Below are positions 35,046 through 46,330 of a stretch of 64,000 nt of DNA, piece by piece (the stretch's first letter is position 1; every line of letters begins with the position of its first letter). Both the position numbers and the translations under genes were made by a program. The stretch comes from Atrina japonica (lineage: Eukaryota; Mollusca; Bivalvia; Pterioida; Pinnidae). Location: the NCBI GenBank assembly GCA_030159075.1, contig BROG01001174.1, positions 1-64,000 of the forward strand, read 5' to 3'. Below the pieces are notes generated by a model. It did not search any database and was not told the DNA's origin. It saw nothing but the letters and a program-made list of their open reading frames with translations.

Positions 35046-35726
35046 TTTAAATTTTCTTTCTAGAAAATGGAGTCAAAGGAAATATTTAAAAAGAAAGTTG
35101 AACGTTATTTGTTGGAACGAATTGAAGAGAAAGCATTTATGAAGATGATTAAAAATATGTTATGTTTAGCATATGCATACAGTGTATCGTCAATGTTTAG
35201 CTAACTTTTTTACATGTACAGGATGCAAAGATTTGCGAAACAATCAATAAGGTCACGACTGTGGTATGTTGAGTACAGAGGAAATAACGCAGCGGTACTT
35301 TGAGAAAGCTTTAAAACAGGTTAAACACTTAAGGTGAATAGATGTGGTGTAAATATTTTATTCACTCCAGTATTCCACCACTAATGTTACTAACACGTAT
35401 GCAAAATGAGAAACTACGTACTAAGAATATGTGAAAGAGAAGAATTCTAAAAAGCTTCAAAATAGTGTGAAAGAGATTTATTTGATGATGTAAATTTATC
35501 TCTATTTCTATAATTTTACACATGGATAACAGTGGTTGTATTGCATCTATGGATAACACGCTAAACGTATATGCGTTTCATGTACGAACTAAATTTGTAG
35601 AACATATTTGAGAAGATACGTCATGTTTAGATAACACTATAAGTTTAACAGAAGAATTAAAACTGAAATTGTTCTCTGAGATAGTTGATGAAGAAGTTAT
35701 GAAAAATTGGAAAAATGAACCAAGGT

Positions 35727-36072
35727 ACTTAGACATTTTACTTAATATAAACACAGACGGGAAATTAGCAACTAAGCTATACGACAAACGCGACGATTTC
35801 GGCTTTCCCATCGTAAATTTTCCACATTTAAGTAGTAATATCCCTCAGACACCCCCATATGGAGAAATGTTGAGTTGCCTTTTCGTTGGCTGTTGTTGAG
35901 ACGTCTGTACCTATTGTGACGAGGATACACTCCTCACGTGTTTTATTGGACTTGACTGTAGACTCCCGGCGGGTGTGACCGGTCGATAGGGGATTCTTAC
36001 TCCTCCATGGCACCTGATCCCACCTCTTGGTTTCCAGAGGTCTGTATATTTTGGTATCTGAAATTTTTTACA
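35727..36072 (+). mobile_element. Penelope-like element copy with internal deletion
   Basis: RT C-terminus (YLDILLNI, KLATKLYDKRDDFGF, SNIPQTPPYG) jumps directly to the last residues EMLSCLFVG and then the 3' tail, so about 150 bp between is missing. The tail also lacks ~60 bp before the TTGGTATCTGAAATTTTT tip. Confidence 0.8.
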
Positions 36073-36560
36073 TGTACACATATTCCAAAAAGCGTAAAGG
36101 ACTTCCATGCATTGAAAATCGATTTCGTTGATTGACGGGAAACATTATTAAAAACTGATAAATGGAAAAAGAAAATTATGAAAATGATTCATGTTGTTAC
36201 GTGTTGAAAAATGATTTAAATCTTAAGCAAATAGAAGTTTATATTATTTCCATTTTTATACATTTGTAGATTTCATGTCGAGTAAGTGTTTCCTTATATT
36301 TGTTTGTTTTCAATGTTTTACATTAATAATTCAATACTTGTATAAAAATATGAATGTAAAATCATTCATAAGTTTGCATGTGAAATTTCATACCATTAAA
36401 CCTTGACCAGTTAAGATTATTTTGTGGGGTTTTATTTATGATTTATTGTATTGACTGCCTTTAAATAAAAGTATGTTAATTAGAATGTATCTTGTTATTC
36501 AAAATTTGTATGCAGCATCACATTATGGATTGAGTATGAATTTATATTTCTTATAACAAT
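36073..36560. other. AT-rich interval before Polinton integrase
   Basis: No coding sequence. A TTTAAATAAAAGTATG poly-A-signal-like site near 36460 resembles the repeat at 9760 and 44540. Confidence 0.4.
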
Positions 36561-36569
36561 AAAAACAAG

Positions 36570-37870
36570 ATGAACAAAGAAGAAAAGGAAAGAGTTGATG
36601 ATATTTATGTTTATTATGATTTTAGTACCGGTGCAACTTTCATGAGTGCAAACAAAGTTCATCAAAGTTTGAACACGAAAGGATTCAATTTATCGAGCCT
36701 GTCCTTGAGAATAAAATTTATCCCCTTACTTGATGATTATAGTTTACAAAAAACAATTACACGTTCCATTAAACGTGCCAGAGCTGAAGTTAGCGGTTCA
36801 TATGAAAAATTCGATGCTCGTTTAGCTGACATGACATCACTTTCCAAATACAATTCAGACTGTAAGTATTTGCTGGTTGACATCGATGTTTTCAGTTGTT
36901 TTCTATTGGTTGTACCTTTAAAAAACAAAGCAGCAAAAGAAGTGTTAAACGCATTTAAAAGCCTCATAATCAAGAATAAAGTAAAACGGTTACGTACAGA
37001 CAAAGAAAAATAGATTGATTCCTCTCTTTTAAGGAAATATCGAGCAAGATATTCATTATTTTACGAAGCAAAAGTCAACTAGGCAGAAGAGTCATTTAAA
37101 CGATAAAAACCATAATGTATCGGTACTTCATGATGTATCGGTACTTCATGATGAATCGGTACTTCATGATGTATCGGTACTTCATGATGAATCGGTACTT
37201 CATGATGTATCGGTACTTCATGATGTATCGGTACTTCATGATGTATCGGTACTTCATGATGTATCGGTACTTCATAATGTATCGGTACTTCATGATGTAT
37301 CGGTACTTCACAAAGTATCGAACATACAGATATGTTAACATCATCGGTACTTCACTGTGTATACAGATATGTTAAATTTTTACAAGACTTCGTAAAATCA
37401 TATAATTCTACACTACATCGGTCATTGAATGGTTTATCCTCTAAAGATGTTACCAAAAACAGCGAAGCAGATATATTTGGTTACATGTGTTTAAGAAAGA
37501 AGTCAAACAGGAACAGAATCACAAAAACATATAAAAAATGAAATACAATTACAAAACTGGTAATTATGTTCGAATATTACATATCAAACATATTTTTCAA
37601 AGAGCTTGTAATCAACAGTGATCATCGGAAATATTTAAAGTGAAAGATAGATTTACGCGTCAAGGAATTCTGCAATATCATTTAATTGATTTTCTTGATG
37701 AAGACCTAAAAGGCAATTTCTAAGAATCTGAATTACAACTTGTTGAGAAAGACGAAGATGCATTATGGTTCATTGAAAAGAAACTTCGTAAGAGAATGAG
37801 AAACGGTAAAGTTGAATGGTTAGTTAGATTTGAAGGGGGGACATGAAATAAAATCAGTGGATCCCTCAGT
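36570..37870 (+). pseudogene. Polinton/Maverick integrase (RVE) with chromodomain end
   Basis: Starts at ATG 36570. The N-terminal part contains YYDFSTGATFMSANKVHQ, then FDARLADMTSLSKYN (first catalytic Asp region), YLLVDIDVFSCFLLVVPLKNK and LRTDKEK. A stop at 37013 and an 18-bp minisatellite (37113-37330) break the protein. It then resumes with YRYVKFLQDFVKSYNSTLHRSLNGL and EADIFGYM. Frameshifted pieces follow, including a chromodomain-like end (EKDEDALWFIEKKLRKR, KVEWLVRFEG near 37750-37840). The order rve core then chromodomain is the Polinton integrase layout. Dead because of stops and repeat expansion. Confidence 0.75.
37113..37330. repeat. 18-bp minisatellite inside Polinton integrase
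   Basis: About 11-12 copies of GTATCGGTACTTCATGAT with single changes (AATCGG, ATAATG). An 18-bp period keeps both strands open. The repeat occupies the position of the integrase centre. Confidence 0.9.
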
Positions 37871-37882
37871 CAGAAATCAAAG

Positions 37883-38285
37883 ATGCCACACTACGTGATA
37901 ATTAATAGTGACCAATGTTTGGAATATTTCCTAGAGAACAACCCCTATCGTTGTCGCTCATTTTTTGCAAGCTCCTTTAAATATGAATGGTATTTTGAAA
38001 GTGTCTATTGTAGGCATAAACTTAAAAAAAATCTAAGAACGTTTTGTACTTACATTGCAACGTGTGTGATGAATATAATGTTCGTGGAGAAAAGGATTTA
38101 TTTCGATTTTTAAAAGCTCAGAAAGTATTTGTTTGGTCACAGTCATTCGACATACCACACTATGTACCTGTGAGTAAAACAGAAATAAGAGATTTAGAAA
38201 TTTACATAAAAGACGATAGATGAAAATTAGCATCAGTTCTTAAGAATCCAGTGACAGTAGCACTTCATTTTAAGTATTATTCATT
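37883..38285 (+). pseudogene. Polinton capsid-type (penton-like) fragment
   Basis: Starts MPHYVIINSDQCLEYF, ENNPYRCRSFF, then in another frame LHCNVCDEYNVRG..., FDIPHYVPVSKTEIRDLEI and PVTVALHFKYY at the end. An N-terminal 'xxYVxxxSxxxxxYFxxNxPxxFR' strand and a C-terminal 'YxPVxxxEIxxIEIyIKD...VTxxLHF' are what I recall for Polinton minor capsid (penton) proteins. The middle is lost, so only ~125 residues remain. Alternative: another Polinton structural protein. Confidence 0.5.
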
Positions 38286-38379
38286 TTTTGAATAATGAAT
38301 TCAAGGATATATATATACCGAATAAGAGTAAATGGGTGCATTATAATAAAAATATTGCAGATGGGAAAGTAAATCCATA

Positions 38380-39350
38380 AAAGGTATATACCCATACCAC
38401 TACGTAGATAATGAAAAGAAATTTCAAGAAACACAATTACCACCGAAGTCTGCGTTTGACAGTAAGCTGAGTAGATCTGAATTATCTGATTCCGACACAA
38501 AAATATGGAAAGATTTTTCAATTCAAAATTTTGGAGAGTATCACGATTTATATTTGAAAACAGATGTTGTTGGCAGATGTTTTTGAAAATTTTAGACGTG
38601 TGCGTATGAACTATGACGAGTTGGATCCATGTCATTACTATACAAGTCCTGGTCTTGCATGAAGTGCTTCACTGAAAGTGACAGGAATAGAATTAGAACT
38701 ACTTATTGACGCCGATATGTACGTATTTTTTGAAAGTGGTACCCATGAAGGAATCTATATGTTTCCAAATAAATATTCAAAAGCAAATAATCCATACATA
38801 CCCGAAACATTTTATTCTTCTCAGAAAAAATAAATACATAATGTATATAGATGCTAATAATCTGTATGGTTGGGCTATGTCACAAAGGCTTCCGTGGTCA
38901 GGATTTAGATTTCTGGACGATTGAAACGTTTGACGTAAACTCTCTTCCAGTAGATGGGGATATAGGTTATGTTTTATAGGTCGACTTGGAATACCCTGAT
39001 GAAATGCATGATTCACATTCAGATTATCTACTAGTTCCGGAAACAATGACGATATCTGACGATGACCTTTCCATATATAGGAAATAATTATGGAAAGAAT
39101 TGTTCCCTAAGGTCATGTATACAGACAGAAGTTTACATGGTCGTGCTAAAACTGCTAAACTAGTTCCTACTTTAAATAATAAATCTAAATATATACTTCG
39201 TTTTAGAAATTTGCAGTTGTATGGAATAGTTCTAGTTTCTCCTGTATTTTCAGTGCATAAGTCCTAAGACCTGAGAATTGTTGTGGGATTAAGAGAATTG
39301 CCTCTTAATTATATATAAAAAATGAAACTACCAAAAAGTTTTGCCTGAAT
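38380..39350 (+). pseudogene. Polinton/Maverick protein-primed DNA polymerase B (relic)
   Basis: Read over three frames: YPYHYVDNEKKF, SELSDSDTKIWKDF, YHDLYLKTDV, LDPCHYYTSPGLA, TGIELELLIDADMY, then the palm motif MYIDANNLYGWAMSQRLP (38841-38894, catalytic Asp in DxxxLYxxxM), VDLEYPDEMHDSHSDY and TAKLVPTLNNKSKYILRFRN. This is the PolB of Polintons, spanning the end of the exonuclease part and the first half of the palm. The second catalytic motif is missing. Many stops; pseudogene. Confidence 0.85.
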
Positions 39351-40109
39351 ATATGAAATTAAGAAATAAGTAAAGCAAAATAGTTCAATGGAAAACAACT
39401 ATACTATACATTACAGCAGTGCTTCTGGTAACATTTCGGTATTCGGTATTCGGTATTCGGTACAGAAGATATAAATGTATACGATAACAACATTTGAATC
39501 CAACATACTTACCATGGAGTCTGAAATATTTAGTTTAAAAATTATCTGTTTCACAGTGTGTTAATTCGGATATTATATTCATGTTGCATAACTGGTGGAA
39601 AGACTTTATATATCAATAACTGAAGTGACATTGTTATACATCACCAATACCATCAGTATTGAACAATAATTAAATTGTGTTTAGCTTCTGATATCATTCT
39701 GTAATAATTGTTTCTTGTTGTGAGAAAATTTATGTGAATGAAAGTGAGAGAGAAAGTGTATATACATATATATATATATATATATATTATTTTGAATAAA
39801 TTTTGTTTTGAAGTAAATTTGTTTCTGTTAAGAACAGAATAAAAAACTTTGTTTCTATATATTTGACGAACAGAATTATATAAACTATATATATTATATA
39901 TATATATTTCTAAATGAATTAACATCAAAATAAACATAAACATAGAGTCTAGCGCTTTCATCCTTCTCGGGACTTGTCAAGACGTTACTAAGTGTTACCA
40001 AGTGTTACCATTACGTCATGGTATTGTTGTGAGTTCGGGCATTTCCGGTTATTCCGGAAATAAAAATAAATTTTTGTGATTATCTATTTAGTTTCGGATC
40101 AAACACTTT
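39351..40109. other. AT-rich interval after PolB
   Basis: Holds a short CGGTATT tandem (39438-39462) and TA runs. Nothing coding. Confidence 0.5.
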
Positions 40110-40326
40110 TATGAAATGTTTTTCCATATTTTCTCTGTAATTTAAGTCATCTGTTTTACATTTGTAAAAAGGGATAATTTTAAATTTACTGTTTCCGCAT
40201 CGTTCAATATGTTCGCTTAACGGAATTTGACGTGTATTTGGGTCTCGGATTTGTTGTTTGTGAATCCTAACCCTTTCCGAAAGTCTATTTCCCGTTTGTC
40301 CGACTTTCGGAAAGGGTTAGGATTCA
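40110..40326 (-). pseudogene. Second GIY-YIG fragment (PLE)
   Basis: Minus-strand reading gives VGQTGNRLSERVRIHKQQIRD, IPLSEHIERCGN, FKIIPFYK and MEKHFIKVFDPKLNR, the part of a PLE GIY-YIG nuclease after the GIY motif (R-x3-H and the final E-x2-F helix). Its sequence type differs from the one at 29-30 kb. The start is folded back on itself by a 25-bp inverted repeat (40261-40285 / 40302-40326). Confidence 0.65.
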
Positions 40327-40332
40327 TAATTG

Positions 40333-40655
40333 TTTTTAATATTTGTAACTACTAGGTCGTTGTCACTGCTGGTGGACTGTTGGAGTCCCCGAGGATATAC
40401 ATAAACCTAGTCCCTGATATGTCGGTACCAGCTGATAATCTTATACTAAAGTAATATTTGGCACTGATAACACTATTGAAATTTCAAAGTTTTCTAAAGC
40501 TTAGATAGTCAACAGAGCTTAATCTTATACAGATTTCGACTGTACTTTAAGATTTATTATTTGGCCTTATATGATATCACTTTCTCTTAAGAAAAAACAT
40601 TAATTTGGAGCTGAACTGATGAAGTCTAATTGAAAGAAACGATAAACGATATTCC
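40333..40655 (+). repeat. Hammerhead-carrying repeat, nearly full-length copy
   Basis: From TTTAATATTTGTAACTACTAGGTCG to the ribozyme region. Core CTGATGA is at 40616-40622, but helix I has a mismatch (GCTGAA) and helix III is disrupted by extra bases (GAAACGATAAACGATATT). Probably inactive. Confidence 0.7.
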
Positions 40656-40763
40656 AACCGTTTATTATCTCATAAAAACTAAAAATGTCACTGATCGCGA
40701 TCAGAATCCTGGGTATTTATATATCTATATATAAAACCTATAAAGAGAGAGTATATCATAAAA

Positions 40764-41160
40764 TCAGCTACATGTATTTTCGTAAGTATATAGCGTTACA
40801 TGATCCAGATTAGACTTCTTGTATTTCTTATTAAATGCATCAATTGGATCATAAAATCTCCATGTTAATTTACTCGTTTTTTCTGAGAAATTAGCTTCTA
40901 CAACGAATTTGATTATCTTTTTTATATAGAAAATAAAACGACTATTGAAAGGAACATTCAAACTGCAAAAAAATGCATTCATCATTAAACTCTTTCATAT
41001 TTTCATCTTTGAGCGTTACTTTAGCAACGTTTCTCACATCTAATATTAATTTAACTGATCGTGTTTTCTTTATAGTTGCGTTATAATTAATAAACACGAA
41101 TCCATCTTCATCATAAATTTAAATTAATATCTCTCGCTTTTACTTTATTCGTCTCCAAAA
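40764..41160 (-). pseudogene. Unassigned decayed coding-like segment
   Basis: Minus-strand frames read smoothly with shifts: VVNDLIFGDE, KKTRSVKLILDVRNVAKVTL, then a 73-codon frame with FYDPIDAFNKKYKKSNLDHV. Composition and continuity suggest old coding DNA, perhaps another Polinton structural gene given the neighbourhood. I do not recognise it. Confidence 0.25.
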
Positions 41161-41217
41161 ATTAAATCGTTAACTACGCTTGGAGTAATCTTCTTAACTA
41201 CATTTCCTTTAAAATAT

Positions 41218-41395
41218 CGAGAGGCGTCGAGGTACTGCTTAGAGTGCTCGATTCGCAACCGGAGGGTCGTGGGTTTGAGCCTCGATGGAGGTGGCTTCCG
41301 AGTATGCCAAAATTTGAAGACCTTCACCGGCATTTGGTGACGTCTCCATATGATTCTTGAGTGGGACATTAAACAACAATACAACAACAACCTTT
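41218..41395 (+). repeat. SINE with a different tRNA-like head
   Basis: The head (AGTGCTCGATTCGCAACC ... GTGGGTTTGAGCCTCG) differs from the other copies, but the tail from CCAAAATTTGAAGACC to GGGACATTAAACAACAATAC is the same. The middle ~80 bp of the usual body is absent. Confidence 0.7.
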
Positions 41396-41496
41396 CAAAA
41401 TCTTTTTTGAACACGTTCTGTCGTCTTATTCTAAAATACACCATTTATTCTAATACAACACTTGATCATGCAAGGTTGTCTGACTACAGAAATAAA

Positions 41497-41892
41497 TAAT
41501 CTCAGATACCAAAGTATAAATCTTTAGAATGTTCAGGATATAGATACAAAACTGGTTAAAGAAAATGGACAAACAGTGACCTCTTGCAATCAGGACCTGT
41601 CGACCAGTCACATCCGCCTGAAGTCCACAGTCAAATCAAAATGAAATACGTGAGGAACGAATTTCCGTCACAATTGGTATAGACGTCTCAACAACCGCCA
41701 TCGAACAAGTAACTCGACATTTTCGACATTTCACTTAGTGAAATATAAAAAGTCTCAGATACCAAAGCCAAAATCTTTAGGATGTCCAGGTTATAGGTAC
41801 AAATCTAGTAAAAAAATTGACAAACTTGAATCTCTGGAAATCGAGAGGTGGGATCGGATGCCATGGATCCACAGTCAAATCTAAATGAAACA
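41497..41892 (-). repeat. Two adjacent diverged PLE 3' tails
   Basis: The first runs 41497-41745 and has lost part of its centre. The second begins AAGTCTCAGATACCAAAGC at 41748 and ends near 41892. Head-to-tail in the same orientation. Confidence 0.7.
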
Positions 41893-42154
41893 TGGGCTAT
41901 TTTTATAAGATTGCTCCTTTTAGTCCATAAAAAAGTGTGAAATTCTATTTTTCACAGAAAAAAATGTAGGTTAAAAACTCTCAAGGATAAGTAAAAAGAT
42001 CAAAGACATACTTCACTCTCCTGTATATCCATCGCTTGTATTCAACTACCTTTTCATTTATTTTAATAATGGCGTTCAACCAAATTTCTTCATATAATTT
42101 GTATCATTAAAATGTCCCAATTGATGAAAATTACATGAAATCAAAAGAATAAGA

Positions 42155-42505
42155 TTGAATACATTGTTGGTAGGGTATAGGTTAATATTTGTAAGAATTT
42201 TGATTGGTAAACTGGATACAGGCTTGGTGGAGCACCTATATGAAGCCAAAATGAGTGGTTACAAGGGTTTCTATGCAGAAACCATTTTAATTTGGATACT
42301 TTGGTCCTTTGGTGTAAACTTTGGGAAAAAGAAAGCCACTCCCAATTTTACCATATACGCAGTAAAACTAAGGTTCATTCCCTATGTATCATGTTGTCAT
42401 GTTCAGATTATCAGTGAATTTGAAGAAAAAAAATCGCAGAATTATAACAGAAATAACAGAATGTTGACGCTACAGACGCAAATTGATCATGAAAGTAAAA
42501 AATAA
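42155..42505 (+). CDS. Hypothetical 116-aa ORF
   Basis: Open frame with a KMSGYKGFYAETILIW middle and a charged end (EEKKSQNYNRNN). No motif recognised, no splice or repeat context that supports it. Likely chance in AT-rich DNA. Confidence 0.12.
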   Translation: MNTLLVGYRLIFVRILIGKLDTGLVEHLYEAKMSGYKGFYAETILIWILWSFGVNFGKKKATPNFTIYAVKLRFIPYVSCCHVQIISEFEEKKSQNYNRNNRMLTLQTQIDHESKK

Positions 42506-42729
42506 ATTACACAAATGTTGTCAGATATGCTACAATAAATTATTCAGAGATTGCCTCCATTTTTATACTATCTTGAATCAATGTTGTTGAACACTGTGCC
42601 ATCTCTTTTAAAAAGTGGGGATAAACAAATTGAATTGCTAATATGTTATGACCATGATTTTCATGATTTTAGTTTCCATTTCATGTCTTTTTTATTTTTA
42701 ATAGATTTATAACATACAAGTTCACTGGC

Positions 42730-43018
42730 ACGAAAAGCCGACTTGGATCAGTCGGTAGCGTGCTAGACTCTTGATCGTGAGGTCGTGAGTTCGAGTCCAG
42801 CCGGCGGCAGGTTGGTTTCCTGTCCTTCGGATGAGACAGTAAAAACCGAGGTCTATTGTCACAGTAGGTGTCGGCACGTTAAAGAACCCTCACTGCTCAA
42901 TGGCCGTAAGTGCCGAGCATAAGCTAAAATTTGATGCCCTTCACTGGCAATTGGTGACGTATCCATATGAGTGACAGATTCGTGAGTGGGACGTTAAACA
43001 ACAACAAACAAACTAACA
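42730..43018 (+). repeat. tRNA-derived SINE, full length (reference copy)
   Basis: tRNA-like head GACTTGGATCAGTCGGTAGC (A box) and GAGTTCGAGTCC (B box). The body is CGGATGAGACAGTAAAAACCG and GTTAAAGAACCCTCACTGC. The conserved tail is CAATGGCCGTAAGTGCCGAG...GACGTTAAACAACAACAAAC. Structure fits Pol III SINEs of the bivalve MD type. Confidence 0.88.
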
Positions 43019-44369
43019 AAAAACTTAAATATACAAATCAAATACATGAATACGTGAATCTTATTTACCTCTTTTTCTAATATGAAATGTGTATTGTAAG
43101 CTGTGAATACACTAGGTTATTTAATAATTCTTCTCCTAAAAATTCAGTTTTAACTTGTTATAGCGACAACTGGCTGGTATCAAAATAAGTAAAATGTATA
43201 ATGTATCAAAATGTGTTCGGCCGGACCGAGAATATTAACATTTTTGGTCCGGGTCTCTTTAATTTTCTGTCCCCCGTCTAAGAATCGGTCCCACCAGATA
43301 ATGTGCCCGACCGGATCGAAGATGTTAAATGGTTCGAGTACATTTTTGAAAGAAGACAAAGTTAAATAGTATTCTACTGAATGTTTTCAAAATCATATAC
43401 TATGCCAAGCGGTATCAAAGTTCCAAAATAGATCGGATGTTTTTTGCAGTGACGCCTGTTTTGTAATTGTTATTATGCAATAGAATTGATTATTTATGTA
43501 GGGAGTATAACCGAACCTGAGACGCGATAAGGATAACGGACAGGAAACAGTTCTATGTCGGGGAAGTCTATAATAGTGAACAATGCATTGTTTTCGATGT
43601 GTATATATTATTTGTATGTGTCATTGTGGGTTTTTTCAGTCACTATCATTTATGCAGCAGGTATCTGTCATTTGTTATCTTTTAAATAGAAATTTAAAAT
43701 GAAGTAAAATGAAAGCAAATATCAAACGTAATTATGAATTATATGCATGACTAAGATAGAGATGAGACACTTAGCAAATTAATGTTTATTTAAATATTGT
43801 TTTTCACTTTTTTGAAAAGCATGGGATATATATGCAATGGAAAATGGAAAAAAAATTCTGTGCAGCACATTTGTTTTTTTTTTTCAATGATCCATTGCAT
43901 ATATATTTCATGGTTTTTCAAAAATGTAAAACAAACCTTATATTTATATATAACCATTTTTGTGAAACTTTGCGGTGGGATTTTTCCATGTGACATAACA
44001 GCTAAACAGCTGTGTGAGATAAAAAAGGAGTTTCCGTTTGTGTTCGGAAATATTTAAAGGAATTGAGGTTGTTTTCTTATTTTCATATCATTTTGAAAGA
44101 AACAAGTAATATGGAAAATTGTGAATACGTATTGTCAGATTTGGTTCGAGGTTATTAAAATTCGACTGCTTGGTGCAGGAAAGTTAAACGTGTGATTGAT
44201 TCGTTCATAACTTACGTATCACACGATCTGATTTTACATGATGTGAGTGACGAATTGTTTCTGACAGGAATATCCAGAGAAAGCAAACAAATCGACCTGT
44301 TTATCAGAGATGCTTGACAAAGTTACACCAGACTAACTTTCTTTTTACTATTCAACTGTAACATCAAAG
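43019..44369. other. Intergenic with a foldback and a broken short ORF
   Basis: A 34-bp inverted repeat lies at 43808-43841 / 43891-43924 (TATATATGCAATGGA core). At 44110-44316 a plus-strand reading MENCEYVLSDLVRGY, stop, then RKVKRVIDSFITYVSHDLILHD suggests an old small coding sequence that I cannot name. It leads directly into the repeat at 44370. Confidence 0.4.
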
Positions 44370-44650
44370 CGACCATTCATTTCTGTGGTCCATGGTTCTG
44401 GTCATAACATTACCTAGATATATATCGCGGTATGGACCTGTAGGTTTGTACAGTGTTTATAGATGTATAGATGTCTTGTGTTTCCGATTTCTTTCTTTGA
44501 CTTTTGTTTGTTTTGTGATTATGTATGACTTTTAAGATTAAATAAATAAGAAATAAATGTTATATCCTCTTCTTTATTGATTCATTCAAGTATTCCTAAA
44601 GTAAAGCGGTTAACACTCGGTCACGTGACTACAGATACTGACATATGCGT
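44370..44650. repeat. Repeat shared with 9591-9960
   Basis: See 9591-9960. Here it carries CATTTCTGTGGTCC, CATAACATTACCTAGAT, TTGTTTGTTTTGTG, TTAAATAAATAAG and AGCGGTTAACACT. It follows the broken short coding stretch, so it may be that element's 3' UTR. Confidence 0.5.
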
Positions 44651-45017
44651 TACTTTGCTCAATGTACTTGCAATGAAGGGAATTGCAGTCAGTATGTAAA
44701 TACATGTATTGCCTTTTTAGTTTGATATCAAATTCTATCATTGTGCTTGGATATGAAATAAAACTGACTGTAACACCTAGCTTTATATATTCCATATTTA
44801 AAAGAAAGGTGTGTAAACAATTGGAACATTTTATAATATAGACTCATATATTAAAACCTGTGATAACAACTATGACAAAACAACAGAATTGGATTTTCAA
44901 GTTTATTAGTCAAATCAGTCTGTCAAGAGGTCATATGGAAGCCATAGGTGTGCATACGTCAACAGTAGGTAACCCCACCATACTCCGACGGACTTAGAGT
45001 AAAATAATAAAATTCAC

Positions 45018-45044
45018 GTGCTGCTGCTGCTGCTGCTGCTGCTA
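45018..45044. repeat. (CTG)n microsatellite
   Basis: Eight CTG units followed by CTACTG. Not within a recognised gene. Confidence 0.85.
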
Positions 45045-45232
45045 CTGCTTTGTATTGATTTAATTACTTACAATGTAAAGCCATTTACAATGTAAATCGG
45101 TACGGCCGCACACATTTTTGAAACGGGACCGATTTTTATACGATAGGGTAAAAGAATTTTGAATTCAAAATGTACAGAAAATCTTAATACAATGTATTAG
45201 AATTGCCTCGACCAGGTTTATCCTGTTGAGCT

Positions 45233-45560
45233 TGAGATGAATGAGACGACACATTTGCTTCTTACCTACATTTACTCACGTCCTGTGGCAAAAGCGGTCA
45301 ATTTCACACCTCCCTTTATGCCAAACGCAACGATTTCAATGCCCCTATCTTGAGTTGAAATACCACGCCTTCTCATGCCTATGATGTTTTTATTTCACAA
45401 CTTAAACATTATGCCAGTGCATGCCCCTCTTATAAATGTTTTCATATTGAGAGCCAAACGACTCGCCAATAAACTACCCACACAGGGATACGTTGTTGAA
45501 CATTTGAATTCGTCACTGCGGAAGTTTTATGGTTGATACAGGGATCTCGTCACTTTCACT
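45233..45560 (+). pseudogene. Old PLE reverse transcriptase fragment (different subfamily)
   Basis: Plus-strand reading: DDTFASYLHLL, GQFHTSLYAKRNDFNAPI, then RLANKLPTQGYVVEHLNSSLRKFYG. It aligns in order with the RT C-terminus of the main PLE family (YLDI, KLYDKRDDFGFPI, KLLTQEY, FRKFYG) but with many differences and no family tail. An older, separate PLE lineage. Confidence 0.6.
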
Positions 45561-45605
45561 TCCTATGCCGAGCGTTTGGCGAAGGAACAGGCACTACCAT
45601 ATTTA

Positions 45606-45692
45606 AAGTTTTTCGTATGACTCGGTCCGGGAATTTAACCCGGGACATTCTGCATGCGCGTCAAACGCTCTATCACTAGACCACAGCAAACG
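45606..45692 (-). repeat. tRNA-like sequence (SINE head or tRNA pseudogene)
   Basis: Minus strand TGTGGTCTAGTGATAGAGCG (A-box-like) and CCGGGTTAAATTCCCGG (B-box-like T arm with a perfect 5-bp stem). The acceptor ends do not pair well, so a working tRNA is doubtful. Confidence 0.5.
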
Positions 45693-46145
45693 GTTAGATT
45701 TACGAAAACCACTGATACTTAAAAGGCTATATATGCTGCCATGCAATATACAACTGTTAATATGTAACGTATATATTTTTGAGAGAGAGAGAGAGAGAGA
45801 GAGATGAAAAGAATACCAAAAGGTTAGTGTTATTTCTCTATGTTAAATAATTGTAACGGATGGGATTCCTTAACTATTGTCGGTGATGCGATGGTAAGTT
45901 AGCTTTATAATATCAATTAACGATGTTTAGAGAGAGCAATAATTTGTGAGTGATTCCCCTTTGTCTGCTTTGTTGGTTGTCACTTTGCTCAATTTTCTTC
46001 ATTAACCCATCAAAACATTGGCTTACGTTGAAGTGCGAAAGATACACTGGATGTTTTGCAATTTGTTTGTTTGATTGACTAATGTTTTACTTTTTTCTTT
46101 TTCACTTATAATTGATATACAGGTGAAGTAATACAAATGTTGGCA

Positions 46146-46330
46146 GGGGCTCAGTGGGCAAGTGGTTAGAGCATCGCGCTTTGAACAATGGAGTCTTTTA
46201 CTTCTGGTCAGCACAGGCACTAGCCCGGCTAAAACCTAAGCTGATTATTGTGAGAAAGTTTGCCAGTTTACTTGCGGAAGGCCGGTAGTCTCTTCCCGAG
46301 TACACTCCCAATCATAAATAACTGACAGAC
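46146..46330 (+). repeat. Second SINE family candidate
   Basis: Head GGCTCAGTGGGCAAGTGGTTAGAGCATCGCGC (split A-box-like region, longer than a tRNA pattern at the D arm). The body continues with GGAAGGCCGGTAGTCTCTTCCCGAG. It is unlike the main SINE. Only one copy is seen here. Confidence 0.4.

Noticed and set aside
37113..37330. CRISPR-like array
   Set aside because: Direct 18-bp repeats without spacers in an animal genome; a minisatellite. The 17-bp array at 51965-52680 was rejected for the same reason.
42745..42805. tRNA genes at SINE heads
   Set aside because: They have A and B boxes but no acceptor stem pairing and always run into the SINE body.
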